Shown: positions 9,792-20,003, counted from the first letter of the stretch. The stretch is 35,831 nucleotides of DNA from a bacterium (GCA_018699495.1 JABIQV010000005.1:1-35831), one strand, 5' to 3'. Made by a program: numbers and translations. The notes: a model not told the origin generated them from the letters alone.

Positions 9792-10709
9792 TTATGGCTC
9801 AAGTTTAATGTTTTCGAGGAGTCTTTTTTTTGAACGATAGAGTGGAGAGTTTTTTGGTATGGAGGGTGGTGGTGTTTCTGTTTTGAGGCGTTCAATAAAA
9901 TCAAATCCAACCCCTGACGCGGGTTTTAGAGAGTCCCAATTTGTTAAAGGTATAGATGCGTGATTGAATGGACAGACTTCTTGGCATATATCACAACCAA
10001 AAACCCAACCATTATATGTTTTGAATTCTTCATTTTTTAATGGAGTTTTATGTTCGATTGTTTTGTAACTGATACAGTTTTTGACAATCATTTTCCCGTC
10101 TGACGTTAATGCATTTGTCGGGCATTGATCAATGCATTTTGTGCAGGATCCGCAGCTGCCTTTAAGTGGAGTGTCCACTGTAAGGTCGATATCTATAAAC
10201 ATAATAGCTATGAAGAAATATGAACCTAGCTTTGGTCGTATTATCATCGTATTTTTTCCTCTAAAACCGATTCCCGCTTGAATTGCTAAGCTTCTATCTG
10301 CAATTGGACGGCTATCTACGCCGTAATAGGTATTTATTTTTCGTTTCGATTTTACGAATTCGTCTAGTTTTTTAAGTTTGTCCATAATGACGTAGTGATA
10401 GTCTGTTCCAACAGCGTATCTGGAAATTTTGTAAGGTGTATCTAAAAATTTTTTTGACGTATTTTTATAGTTTTTAATTAAAACAATTGCCGTTTTTGCA
10501 TTTTTTAGAAGAAGGGTGGGATTTTCTTTAAAGGGTAGGTGTCGCTTTAGATAGGACATATCTTCTATTTTATCATTTTGAATCCAATCTCTATATTCAT
10601 TGAGTTTGTCGTTTAGAAAAGGTGATGTAAATTTGCATTCGTCAAACGTTAGAGTTTTGGTCGCGTATTCAATGATATTGTTTTTTAAAATTTGTGAAGG
10701 TATGTTCAA
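9792..10709 (-). CDS. queG: Epoxyqueuosine reductase QueG (short form)
   Basis: DSRPIADRSLAIQAGIGFRGKNTMII, two ferredoxin-like Cys clusters (CGSCTKCIDQCP, CDICQEVCPFN). TTG start just after the psd stop. Confidence 0.93.
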   Translation of the reverse strand: MNIPSQILKNNIIEYATKTLTFDECKFTSPFLNDKLNEYRDWIQNDKIEDMSYLKRHLPFKENPTLLLKNAKTAIVLIKNYKNTSKKFLDTPYKISRYAVGTDYHYVIMDKLKKLDEFVKSKRKINTYYGVDSRPIADRSLAIQAGIGFRGKNTMIIRPKLGSYFFIAIMFIDIDLTVDTPLKGSCGSCTKCIDQCPTNALTSDGKMIVKNCISYKTIEHKTPLKNEEFKTYNGWVFGCDICQEVCPFNHASIPLTNWDSLKPASGVGFDFIERLKTETPPPSIPKNSPLYRSKKRLLENIKLEP

Positions 10710-10711
10710 AA

Positions 10712-11569
10712 TTAATTGTTGCTACGATCGATAGTGTGATCTTTTATTATTTGGGTTAGTGTCGCTATTTTTTGACCGTAATTAAGGTGCGATTTTTGTT
10801 CTATAATGAAGTTTGTTTTCATAGATTTTTCTAATAGTAAAACAATAGTAGATCCTAGATTGAACGTGCTTATCCATTCCCCTTTTTTAATGGATATAGG
10901 AGCCGAAAATGTTTTATTTGGAGATGTTTGTTTATCTGAGGATTGGTTAAAGGTTTTATCATATTCTAAGGAAATACTGGATACGTTCATCGCTGCAACT
11001 TTAACTAAAGCTATTTTTCCAAAAGGTGTTTGAATAAAGGTTGTTACTCGTTCATTTTTAATGTAAAGACCGTCTAGATTTTCAATATAAGGAGACCTTA
11101 CGGGATATAGGGCGCCAGGTACGTAAGAATACCCTATAATTTCGCCATCGCAAGGACTAAAAATTCTATGACAATCTTTGGGCGATAAATAGACTGTTAT
11201 AAATTGGCCGTCTTGAAAATGGGAGGAAAGATCGTGGCTAAGCAAATCGTTTACAGAAAAATTGATTCCTTTTGCTTGGATTAGCGTGTTGTTTTTAAAG
11301 TTATCAAAAATAAGAGTTTTGCCGTCAACAGGGCTGGTTAATGATGTGTCTAAAGGATCTATTGTTCGGCAGTCTTTTTTTAGCCCTCGGGTAAAGAATT
11401 TATTAATGCTTGTATAGGTGGATATTGGATTTTCTACTTCATTAAGATTGACACCAAATATTTTTGAAAATGTGTTTAGGATGAATGGTCTTAGGATTCT
11501 TGGAATGTAAAGGGTTGTTATTTTTTCAGTGAGTAGACAAATCCCTTTTGCAATGTTTGATTTATACAT
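10712..11569 (-). CDS. psd: Phosphatidylserine decarboxylase proenzyme
   Basis: TSPVDGKTLIF, YLSPKDCHRIFSPCDGEI, KGEWISTFNLGSTIVLLLE (LGST pyruvoyl cleavage motif). Confidence 0.94.
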   Translation of the reverse strand: MYKSNIAKGICLLTEKITTLYIPRILRPFILNTFSKIFGVNLNEVENPISTYTSINKFFTRGLKKDCRTIDPLDTSLTSPVDGKTLIFDNFKNNTLIQAKGINFSVNDLLSHDLSSHFQDGQFITVYLSPKDCHRIFSPCDGEIIGYSYVPGALYPVRSPYIENLDGLYIKNERVTTFIQTPFGKIALVKVAAMNVSSISLEYDKTFNQSSDKQTSPNKTFSAPISIKKGEWISTFNLGSTIVLLLEKSMKTNFIIEQKSHLNYGQKIATLTQIIKDHTIDRSNN

Positions 11570-11739
11570 AGGGTATTAATATAGCTACCTAAAATTAAAA
11601 TGTCCATTTTCATGTTTTTATTTTGGTATAAATATACATCGCATTCAAGTTTAAAAATGCATCGTTTGACTAGGACTATCTATAGGTATTTTTGAAAAGA
11701 ATTTGAAAAAAAATAGAATTCCTATACCATCAATTTAGT

Positions 11740-12564
11740 ATGTTGGAAAAAAATAAAGGAATTATCGGTCAGCTGAAAAATATTATAGACGATTATCATA
11801 TTTTTGATACTGAATTTCCTAAGCAAATATCAAGAAATATCTTGAATAAATTTTTTTCTTTCTTGTTATCTATTATCATTGGGACAGGATTTTTTTTGGT
11901 ATTATTTTTTGGTTTATATTCATCGTTTATGGATGTAAGTCAGTCGTATAGTTCACAAAATGGAAATAGCATGGATTTATCTGTTCATGTTTCTTTGGAT
12001 GAAACTAGCAATGAACTTGAACGTGATCGGTCTGAGGAGACTTTCTATAATTTGGAAGCAGAAGCAGAAGCAGAAGCAGAAGCAGAAGAACGGACTATCT
12101 CTGACTTTAATTTGGAAGAACCTAAAGGTGGCCTTAAGGAGTCGGGATCCGGGTATGGTCATATTCAAAAAACTTATCGTAGGTTTAAGTCTTTAGATGA
12201 ACGTGAAAATGTTAACCATATTTTGAATTCAACAAGTCATTCAACCCCTATATTTGATTTAAGAAAAGTATCGGGACGTAATGGGGACGTACCTAACTTA
12301 TTAAAGGGAGTCGTAACTCATTATCCTGAATTTGAATATATTCAGAAAATTGAAGGCCAGGTTGTTCTGAAATTGGATATTAATGAAAATGGATATGTAG
12401 AGTCTTGGGAAGTACTTGAAGGAGATTTGAGGCAAGGGTTTGTGCAGGCTTCTATAGAAATGGTTCAAACGTGGCAATTTGAACCTTATTTGGTTCAGTC
12501 CGTTAATTCTGAGTTTAAGGGATCTAAGTTTATACTGATTAAGATGTTTCATTTTAAATTATGA
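11740..12564 (+). CDS. TonB-like energy transducer family protein
   Basis: N-terminal TM segment, acidic low-complexity periplasmic stretch, C-terminal TonB-like domain (IEGQVVLKLDINENGYVESWEVLEGD....MVQTWQFEP). Confidence 0.75.
   Translation: MLEKNKGIIGQLKNIIDDYHIFDTEFPKQISRNILNKFFSFLLSIIIGTGFFLVLFFGLYSSFMDVSQSYSSQNGNSMDLSVHVSLDETSNELERDRSEETFYNLEAEAEAEAEAEERTISDFNLEEPKGGLKESGSGYGHIQKTYRRFKSLDERENVNHILNSTSHSTPIFDLRKVSGRNGDVPNLLKGVVTHYPEFEYIQKIEGQVVLKLDINENGYVESWEVLEGDLRQGFVQASIEMVQTWQFEPYLVQSVNSEFKGSKFILIKMFHFKL
12055..12090 (+). repeat. In-frame hexanucleotide tandem repeat, (GAAGCA)5 + GAAGAA
   Basis: Direct reading; encodes the EAEAEAEAEAEE tract. Confidence 0.95.
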
Positions 12565-12767
12565 AATTGTATTCGTTCGTTTAAATACTATAGGCATGAG
12601 ATTAACAAAGTTGGTCATATATGGGGCAAGTGACGGGTAAAATGATTAACTTATTAAAGCGTATGAACTTACACTTTTTCAAGTCTCATTTCTTTAGAGT
12701 GGTACTCTCTATAAAAAAATACGTTCAAATGATATACGTTGGTTTCTTAACCTCTGAAAATAACACA

Positions 12768-14066
12768 TTAAAATTTTAAACTCATTTGAGACCTTATATC
12801 CAGTGATTTCCCAGTTCCTTTATATTCTGAATTTGAGTCCCCAAAATAATGAATTAGTGAAGTATTAAAAACGAGTTCGTTAATCAACGTATAGCTCCAT
12901 CCAATATTTATTAACCCGGATCCATCGGTAATGTTTTGAAGAACATTTGTAAATGTAGTACTGGAATGGTTGGGGAATTCCGAAAGTGTAATAAAGGCTG
13001 AATGATAGTGTTTAGCTAATTGATTTGGAACGTAAAGATTAGCTTTAATTATGGTGTCCATTAAGGACGCATCCGTCCAGTTTAGTGTTTCAAATCCATT
13101 TGTTTGATAATAGTGTTCGTATGTAAGTCGAACCCTATTTGCTCGTTCCCAATTGATTGTTTTGCTTAATTGCCCCATCCATTGATATTGCCTAGATTCA
13201 GGTTTATATTGAATAGTTGATTCGCTGATATAGGGTTCTTTTCCATTGAATATACTTAATTCGGTTAATAAATCGAATCCAAATATATAAGTCGACGCTT
13301 CTAATCCAAATCGACTTGGTTGATTATATTTTAGTAACGAGGATACGCCCACTTCAATATTTTTTAAAGCGACTTCATATTTTGAGACAAGACTGATGTC
13401 ATTTATATCATCTGATTCCTGTGAATTTAAAAAGAAGTAAAGATTACGTTTAGTTCCATTTGGAATATGAACTTTTAGCCCATACACACCTTCTAGCGCT
13501 TGGTTTAGATTCAAAAAGTCTTTTTTGTCGACATTCACAAAATCAATTGGATTCCAAAAATATCCTTGTCCCCATTTTAGATATTGTTTTCCAACTCTAA
13601 AATAGGATGTGTAATCTAAATTGAAATCGATGAAATATTCTTTAATATTAACAATAAGTGATTGAGCTGTTGGAATGTCTGGATCATTTATTTGACCTAA
13701 ATAGATATCAATATATCCTTTAATTCCTTTTTGGAAGCGAAGGTCTAAGAAAAAATCAGCGTCCGAATATAACTGAAGTTGGTTATTTGATACGGTACGT
13801 TCATATAGATTAGAATTTTTATTTATTTCGTAGAGACCGTACATATTAATTATTCCAGTAAAATTCACTGTATTAGTTTTATCTATTAATGATGTTTTTG
13901 AAGGTTTAATTACGTCTATGGTTGTATCTATAGAGTCATTTTCAAAAAGAGATCCTTTGAAATCAAAAAATGGTTCGTTTACTATATTTTCGTAAGAAAA
14001 TATTGGCGAAAGGGTTAGAGTGGCTACAAGAAGAGATAGTGTAAAAAATTTTTTTAATGATTTCAT
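12768..14066 (-). CDS. Predicted outer-membrane beta-barrel protein (DUF1302-like/porin-like)
   Basis: Signal peptide, alternating hydrophobic strands, FRVGKQYLKWGQGYFWNPIDFVN, C-terminal aromatic (SLKF). Operonic with the LolA-like gene. Confidence 0.7.
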   Translation of the reverse strand: MKSLKKFFTLSLLVATLTLSPIFSYENIVNEPFFDFKGSLFENDSIDTTIDVIKPSKTSLIDKTNTVNFTGIINMYGLYEINKNSNLYERTVSNNQLQLYSDADFFLDLRFQKGIKGYIDIYLGQINDPDIPTAQSLIVNIKEYFIDFNLDYTSYFRVGKQYLKWGQGYFWNPIDFVNVDKKDFLNLNQALEGVYGLKVHIPNGTKRNLYFFLNSQESDDINDISLVSKYEVALKNIEVGVSSLLKYNQPSRFGLEASTYIFGFDLLTELSIFNGKEPYISESTIQYKPESRQYQWMGQLSKTINWERANRVRLTYEHYYQTNGFETLNWTDASLMDTIIKANLYVPNQLAKHYHSAFITLSEFPNHSSTTFTNVLQNITDGSGLINIGWSYTLINELVFNTSLIHYFGDSNSEYKGTGKSLDIRSQMSLKF

Positions 14067-14073
14067 TGTTGTC

Positions 14074-14889
14074 TTAGTTAGATAAATTTTCTAGGTAAGC
14101 TTTTGTAAATATGTGGTCGTCGATAGGACGAAACGTTATGTCTGTAATTTCCCAAACTGTTTTGTTTCCTTTTTCAAAATTATCCATCACCATTTGTTTT
14201 ATGGCAATGAATTTATCATTAATTTTCGAATATTTAAGGAAATATTGAGTAGAAATAAGAGAATTTGAATATGACTTGTTTTGAATTTTTAGAGGGAGTA
14301 AATTGTCTTGTCTGACCCATATTGTTAAGTTTGGGTAAGCAACATTCGGGAGGTCGGAGACAACATCAATTTTGTATGCTGGAATATTGCCTAAATTTAT
14401 TATTTGGATAATATCATTATCATTGGCATCTTTTTTTCCTTTGTATTGCAATTCGTATTTTGGCGTTTCAAAATCGCTTGTATTGGCATCTGAACCGGCA
14501 ATGCTTTCATCTCTACTTATGTGTTGAAATGTTCGAGTATTTCTTCTGTACATCCAAAAATGCTCATCAGATTTTAGGTATCCATTTCCTTTTTCTGATT
14601 CTGGAGCAGTCATTACGATTAAAAATTTGTCTGTGGAATTTTTTGCAAAATAAATCGATTCCATTTGTTTAATTCCTTGCTCTATATCTTGTTGAAGAAT
14701 TGCAACTTTTGCTGTGACATCTTTTTCTATCGTTTGTTGAGTATCTATTTGTTTTAGGATTTCGGTTATAGAAGGTTTTTGTTTAATAGAAGAGGCTGAC
14801 AGTGAAGAGGTTATTAATAACCCCATTAAAAATATAGTTAACGCAGTTGTTCGATTGTTTTGTATTGAGCGGGTTGTTTTATAATTCAT
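14074..14889 (-). CDS. LolA-like outer-membrane lipoprotein-sorting protein family
   Basis: Signal sequence; KGNGYLKSDEHFWMYRRNTRTFQHISRDESIAGSDANTSDF; LPLKIQNKSYSNSLISTQYFLKYSKI. Confidence 0.8.
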   Translation of the reverse strand: MNYKTTRSIQNNRTTALTIFLMGLLITSSLSASSIKQKPSITEILKQIDTQQTIEKDVTAKVAILQQDIEQGIKQMESIYFAKNSTDKFLIVMTAPESEKGNGYLKSDEHFWMYRRNTRTFQHISRDESIAGSDANTSDFETPKYELQYKGKKDANDNDIIQIINLGNIPAYKIDVVSDLPNVAYPNLTIWVRQDNLLPLKIQNKSYSNSLISTQYFLKYSKINDKFIAIKQMVMDNFEKGNKTVWEITDITFRPIDDHIFTKAYLENLSN

Positions 14890-14903
14890 GAAATTGTCCT
14901 TTC

Positions 14904-16604
14904 TTAACGTCTTAGTGCTTCTGATGGGCTTAGTTTTGCCGCATTTCTACAAGGGAAATAAACTGTAATGAGTGTGAAGCCTAGAACTAGCAATAAATTT
15001 TTAATAATATGGGATAGTGTCGGTAAAAAATAAATACTGTTATCTACAAGTATCATATTTAAGGCATTGTCTGTAGTGAATTTTAATAATGAAAGACCTT
15101 TCATAACACCGAAAGAAATGACGATACCAATTAGTGAACTTACGGTTGCCAGGATTAACATTTCTAAAAGAAAAATCCATTGTAGGTGTATTTTTTTAAG
15201 ACCTATTGCTCGTAAGGTTCCAATTTCTCTATATCGTTCTTGTATGGTCATTCTTAATGAGTTTAGGACTCCTATCATAATAATAAAGAAAAGAATGATT
15301 GATACAGAAAGCACGACTAAATTAAACATTTGTTCGAATTGAATGACATCTTTCGCTGTTTCATACATTGACGATACGTCCAAAGTTGGCTGAGCTCGTT
15401 TATTTTTCATGAGTGACTTTAATTTTTTATTGAACGATATTGTGTTTTCCGTTCGATTTGTTAGTGTCCATTCTGTATCTATTAGTTTTAGAATATTTGT
15501 ATTTAAATTATTGGCAGTGAAATATTTTGTTAGGTTAATTCTGTTCTCAGGATAGTTCGTTTGGAATGTTTTAAAGAAAAGTCTGCTTGGCACAAATATG
15601 AGGTTTTTAGGGATATTAGAATATGCGCTTTTGACTGCATTTTTTAAAATTAAATCGGTGTTTGTTTTTGACTCTATTTTTTTGAACGTTATATGTGAAG
15701 ACGTCGTTTGCAATGAATTTGACATGATAGGGACGTTTAGTAATTGGTTGTGTTTTTGAGTTATGGTTACATCTTTGCGATTGATTCCTAAGAACTCTTG
15801 TAACTTGTTTTGTGTAGGAATTATACCGATGGGTACGACTATTACATTTTTATTTCCTAATTTTGCTTGAACTCCAAATTTTCCGGGAGACAACTGTTTA
15901 TGAATGTTATCTGCGGTTTCTTTTGCCTTTTTTGGGTTTTTTAGAAGTAATTTGAAGGCTCCAGATTCTTGGTTTTTATAGCCTAATAGTGTTTTTAATG
16001 TCGATGTTTTTGAAAAGATTGCATAATCCATAAACATATTTTTATTTTTTGTTATGATAGAGAGAATAAATGTTCCTGTATTTGTTTGCCCATTTACGTT
16101 TGTTGTTCGTATATTAACCGAATCACCGATAGATATATTCAGGGTTTCTGCTTTTTTCTCGGAAAGCATAATCGGGTTTTTTATAGATTCAAAGAGGTCA
16201 TAACTTCCCTTTAATGGTTTATATAGTTGTTTAAAATCAGGATGTAAATTTGTATTTGTTATCCAGGCATAATCACCTTTTCCATTTCCAACGACTCTTA
16301 CAAGGCTTCCTATGTCTTCTAATATCGATTGAATGTTTGGGTCGCTTTCTAGAATTATGGATTTGATTCTGTCTTTGTCTCTAAATATGGGAGAAATGAT
16401 TCGGCCATTTTCAATTCCTTGGACTTTTACATGGCCGGTCATGTATATCACCATTTTGTTTAAAATATTATCGGAGATGCCATTTGAGAATGCATTCGCT
16501 AACATCATAATTGCTATACCAAAACTTATAGACCCACCGATCATTAGGTTTCTTCTTTTTTGGCGTAAAAAATTTCTAAAGCTAATTTTCAAAATAGTAA
16601 ACAT
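14904..16604 (-). CDS. FtsX/MacB-type ABC transporter permease
   Basis: ILKISFRNFLRQKRRNLMIGG N-terminus; C-terminal MTIQERYREIGTLRAIGLKK; PCRNAAKLSPSEALRR. Confidence 0.9.
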   Translation of the reverse strand: MFTILKISFRNFLRQKRRNLMIGGSISFGIAIMMLANAFSNGISDNILNKMVIYMTGHVKVQGIENGRIISPIFRDKDRIKSIILESDPNIQSILEDIGSLVRVVGNGKGDYAWITNTNLHPDFKQLYKPLKGSYDLFESIKNPIMLSEKKAETLNISIGDSVNIRTTNVNGQTNTGTFILSIITKNKNMFMDYAIFSKTSTLKTLLGYKNQESGAFKLLLKNPKKAKETADNIHKQLSPGKFGVQAKLGNKNVIVVPIGIIPTQNKLQEFLGINRKDVTITQKHNQLLNVPIMSNSLQTTSSHITFKKIESKTNTDLILKNAVKSAYSNIPKNLIFVPSRLFFKTFQTNYPENRINLTKYFTANNLNTNILKLIDTEWTLTNRTENTISFNKKLKSLMKNKRAQPTLDVSSMYETAKDVIQFEQMFNLVVLSVSIILFFIIMIGVLNSLRMTIQERYREIGTLRAIGLKKIHLQWIFLLEMLILATVSSLIGIVISFGVMKGLSLLKFTTDNALNMILVDNSIYFLPTLSHIIKNLLLVLGFTLITVYFPCRNAAKLSPSEALRR

Positions 16605-16605
16605 A

Positions 16606-18126
16606 TTAGCTCCTTAATACTGAATCGAGAGGCGATATTTTTCTTGCCAAATAAATTGGATATATAGATGAAAGGCATACGATTAGGCCTAATTGAAGTA
16701 CGCAAAGACTAACGCTTATTAAATCTAGACTGGGGGAGAATGTGTCGCCACCATATAGAATTTGTAGCATTTCATGGGTTGTCGATAAATTTAGAAGTCT
16801 ACATCCAATGATTGTGATGGAACCTATAAGAATTCCTAATCCACCGAAAACAAAGGAAAGGAGTCCCGTTTCTGCTAAAAACATCGTTTGTATGAATCTT
16901 TTTTTTGTGCCGATTGCTCGCATCATTCCAATTTCAGGGATTCGTTCCATTGTTGCCATACTTAACGTGTTCATTATTATGATAATGGCGACGATGAAGA
17001 TGAAAAGTACAAATAAAAAAAGTGCGCCTTTCATAAGCATCGCAATTTGACCGAACATTCCGATTGCTTCATTCCATGAAATGGCTTGTAATGGGATTTT
17101 TTTCTCTTTAAGTAACGTGTTTATTTTAGTAATTGTTTTATGTAAATTTAAGTCTTTTTTTAGTTTTACAAAGATAATATTATACGTTCCTAATTCTTCT
17201 GTCAGTGGTGAAGGGGCGATGTTTTTTATTTTTGTTAAATCGTTTTTAATTTCTGTAGTAGATTCATTAATTGTTTCAAATGAATCGTTAAATAATGTGT
17301 CTATAGATTCTAAATCAGAAGTCATTAAGTTTTTATTTTTTTTGCTTATATAAACGGTATTATTGGATGATTCAAAATAGCCCATACATTCTCTAAATGA
17401 ACTCATATCTACAATACAATAAAAGCCCAGGATACTATTTAATTCTTTAAATTTTACGATTCCTATGACGTCCGTTAAGATATCTAGGCTCGCATTTTTA
17501 CTGCTGAGCCCCATATATACAATCGAGTTTTTAATTTGTAAGGAGGTTCCATTTTTTTGTACTTTTTCGGGGGCAGTTGTTATGTCAAAAGGCGTATTTA
17601 TGGGAACGGTCCATGAATCTGTAAAGTCAAAATACCAGTCTCTCATTCGTGTTGAGACAAGAACCCCCCGTTGATCTTTCTTAAGTAAGGACCCTTTTTC
17701 AATGATTAAATTATTATTAAAAAATTTCGAATATGATTCAATGTCGACGCCTAACAAATATTGGTCTAATGGATTACCGTTTTCGTTAAGGACCCAAACG
17801 TAGCCTGCTCCAGCAGGTAAAATTTTGTCTATTGAAGAGATGGTTAGGATTTTGGGTTTTAATTCGGAATAGTTAGTAATTGGTTTTAATGTATGTCCGG
17901 TCATACTCGCTAGAACTGTTTTTTCTATTTGTTTATCTGAAACGAGAACAAGATCTCCTGAAAAGTTGTTGACTATGTTTTCTTGCAGGCCTGTGTTCAG
18001 TCCATTTATGACGCCATTTCCTATTGTCATGATGAAGGTGCCTAAACATAATATTAATCCAATAACCAAGGATTTTCCTTTATGCCTAAATAGGTTTCTC
18101 CATGCGATTTTTAGTTCAATTGGCAT
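16606..18126 (-). CDS. FtsX/MacB-type ABC transporter permease
   Basis: MPIELKIAWRNLFRHKGKSLVIG; MATMERIPEIGMMRAIGTKK; ARKISPLDSVLRS. ATG at 18126 preferred over the track start (18165), leaving an 11-bp overlap with the ATPase. Confidence 0.9.
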   Translation of the reverse strand: MPIELKIAWRNLFRHKGKSLVIGLILCLGTFIMTIGNGVINGLNTGLQENIVNNFSGDLVLVSDKQIEKTVLASMTGHTLKPITNYSELKPKILTISSIDKILPAGAGYVWVLNENGNPLDQYLLGVDIESYSKFFNNNLIIEKGSLLKKDQRGVLVSTRMRDWYFDFTDSWTVPINTPFDITTAPEKVQKNGTSLQIKNSIVYMGLSSKNASLDILTDVIGIVKFKELNSILGFYCIVDMSSFRECMGYFESSNNTVYISKKNKNLMTSDLESIDTLFNDSFETINESTTEIKNDLTKIKNIAPSPLTEELGTYNIIFVKLKKDLNLHKTITKINTLLKEKKIPLQAISWNEAIGMFGQIAMLMKGALFLFVLFIFIVAIIIIMNTLSMATMERIPEIGMMRAIGTKKRFIQTMFLAETGLLSFVFGGLGILIGSITIIGCRLLNLSTTHEMLQILYGGDTFSPSLDLISVSLCVLQLGLIVCLSSIYPIYLARKISPLDSVLRS

Positions 18127-18793
18127 CAATTTGGCCGTCTCGTATCGTGATGGACGAATCGGCATATTTAAGGATTTCTGGATCGTGTGTAGAGAATAAG
18201 AACGTTGTTTTTCTAGTTTTATTTAAATTTTTCATCAGTGTTAGAATGACAGATCCTGTTTCTGAGTCTAAATTTGCGGTTGGCTCGTCTGCAAGAACAA
18301 TTTCTGGGTTAGTTACTAAGGCTCGGGCTATTGCTACTCTTTGACGTTGACCTCCAGAAAGTTCAGGAGGACGATGATTTTTTTGGTCTGTTATTTGGAC
18401 TGCTTCCATCATATCCAATGCTTTCATTCTAATTTCTTTTTTGGAGTACTTATTCATTAAGAGCAGTGGAAATTCTATGTTTTCTAAAACGTTTAAAACA
18501 GGAATTAAGTGAAAGGATTGAAATATGAATCCAATGTTAAAAAGGCGAAGTTCGGTTAGTTGATTGTCTGTTAAGGAATCTATTTGATTACCGTGTATTT
18601 GAACCGATCCTGAATTTGATTTGTCGATACACCCTATTATATTTAGTAGTGTCGTTTTCCCACTTCCTGAAGGACCAACAATTGCAGAAAAGGACCCTTT
18701 TTCGATGGTTAAGTTAATGTTTTTTAGAGCATGAACAACAGTTGTACCTAAATAATAGTCTTTGTTTATATTTTTAAGTTCAACGATAGCCAT
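18116..18793 (-). CDS. LolD/MacB-type ABC transporter ATP-binding protein
   Basis: Walker A GPSGSGKTT, signature LSGGQRQRVAIARAL, Walker B IVLADEPTANLDSETG. AGGAG SD before the ATG at 18793. Confidence 0.95.
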   Translation of the reverse strand: MAIVELKNINKDYYLGTTVVHALKNINLTIEKGSFSAIVGPSGSGKTTLLNIIGCIDKSNSGSVQIHGNQIDSLTDNQLTELRLFNIGFIFQSFHLIPVLNVLENIEFPLLLMNKYSKKEIRMKALDMMEAVQITDQKNHRPPELSGGQRQRVAIARALVTNPEIVLADEPTANLDSETGSVILTLMKNLNKTRKTTFLFSTHDPEILKYADSSITIRDGQIDAN

Positions 18794-18950
18794 TGTTGGT
18801 CTCCTCATTTAGCGATAACCCAATAATAATAGAGTAGAGGTGTGGATTTACGCGGTTACTTTTTTTAGTTTATGTAACACACCTATTTTATAGCTACTTT
18901 GGTAAATATTAAAGCTCGAGAATTTAGAATCAATAAACGGTTTGTATAAG

Positions 18951-19979
18951 TTAAACTAATATTTCATCTTTAATTGGGTGGGATGTTTGAACTTTTTCTA
19001 ATGAAAGGTAAGGAATTATTTTACTTTGGATGCTTTCTCTTTCAATTTTTTCGATTATCATTGATTTTTTTCGTATTCCGTATGTGAACAGTATTTGAGG
19101 TGTGTTTGTTAATGAAAATTTTGTTTGTATGTCGGTGGATGAGTCTTTGTTAAGTAATGGAGCACCATAAAGGCAGGTAGCTATGTTTTGATCCGACAAA
19201 TGAAGTAATATACTTTGTAGGTCTTGCCCCGTTTGAACTAAGCTTTTTATATCTGATTTAGAAGATAATATGATAATACCGTCAGCCGTTAAAATGTCCG
19301 GGTATTTTGTTTTTGCAATTAGTTTTCCTATTGATTGATTCGACGAAAGGATAGGAATCAAATTTGATGTAAAAACGGGGATATTTAGTGCTGAAATTGG
19401 AACTCCTTTTTTGGCTGATGAAAGAATAGATGGGAACATTTTATTTAATGTTTTTTTGAACAGTTTTTCATTAGAACTTGTATTCATTCCTTTTTTTGCG
19501 TGTTTTTCAATAAGTTTAAATGATGATTTTTCTTTTAAAATTTTAATTTCTGAGTCAATTTTTCTTCCAAAAATTATTTTTTCAGTACTTAATATGGGTT
19601 TCTCAATGACTTGTGGTAAATATTTATTTCTATAATTTTGTCTTTTTTTCATAAGTTGAATCAATTTGTTATAGCTGTGTTCATTTGTGACGTGTTGTGA
19701 ATCCAGATTTACCGTTATTTTTGCAATGTTTGGGTACTGATTTTGATACTCTATCGTTATGAATCGTTTGCAGCTTGTTAGCAGCAGTATGACGTTTTGT
19801 ATAAAGCACCCGATGCTTATTAATTGAAAAGAATTGCTTGGGTCAAGATCATTTAAATCTAATTTAGTGTCTGCACTTATTAAAATTGTATTGTCGTGAA
19901 AGGCTAATTTCCATGGTTGCGTATTGTAATAGGATGGCGATAAATTTGCGTATTCAAGCAGTTCGAATAAATTAAACAT
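18951..19979 (-). CDS. Acg/Rv2032-like nitroreductase-family protein
   Basis: LLEYANLSPSYYNTQPWKLAFHDNTILISAD resembles the N-terminus of Acg-type nitroreductases. Next to another nitroreductase-domain gene. Confidence 0.7.
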   Translation of the reverse strand: MFNLFELLEYANLSPSYYNTQPWKLAFHDNTILISADTKLDLNDLDPSNSFQLISIGCFIQNVILLLTSCKRFITIEYQNQYPNIAKITVNLDSQHVTNEHSYNKLIQLMKKRQNYRNKYLPQVIEKPILSTEKIIFGRKIDSEIKILKEKSSFKLIEKHAKKGMNTSSNEKLFKKTLNKMFPSILSSAKKGVPISALNIPVFTSNLIPILSSNQSIGKLIAKTKYPDILTADGIIILSSKSDIKSLVQTGQDLQSILLHLSDQNIATCLYGAPLLNKDSSTDIQTKFSLTNTPQILFTYGIRKKSMIIEKIERESIQSKIIPYLSLEKVQTSHPIKDEILV

Positions 19980-20003
19980 TGGTACTCCTTTTAGTCAATT
20001 TTT

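Noticed and set aside
9792-10709. Short QueG (about 305 aa) as a possible truncation
   Set aside because: Catalytic and Fe-S regions are complete; QueG forms of about 310 aa lacking the C-terminal HEAT-like extension are, to my knowledge, common.
11960-12196. ORFs 11960-12196 (+, KQKQKQKQK) and 11977-12168 (-, FCFCFCFC) across the GAAGCA repeat
   Set aside because: The repeat keeps alternate frames open; low-complexity artefacts of the TonB-like gene.
15067-18344. Several plus-strand ORFs (15067-15342, 16333-16617, 16742-17050, 17081-17353, 17465-17674, 17966-18199, 18102-18344)
   Set aside because: Antisense to the ABC permease/ATPase CDSs, which have clear family motifs.
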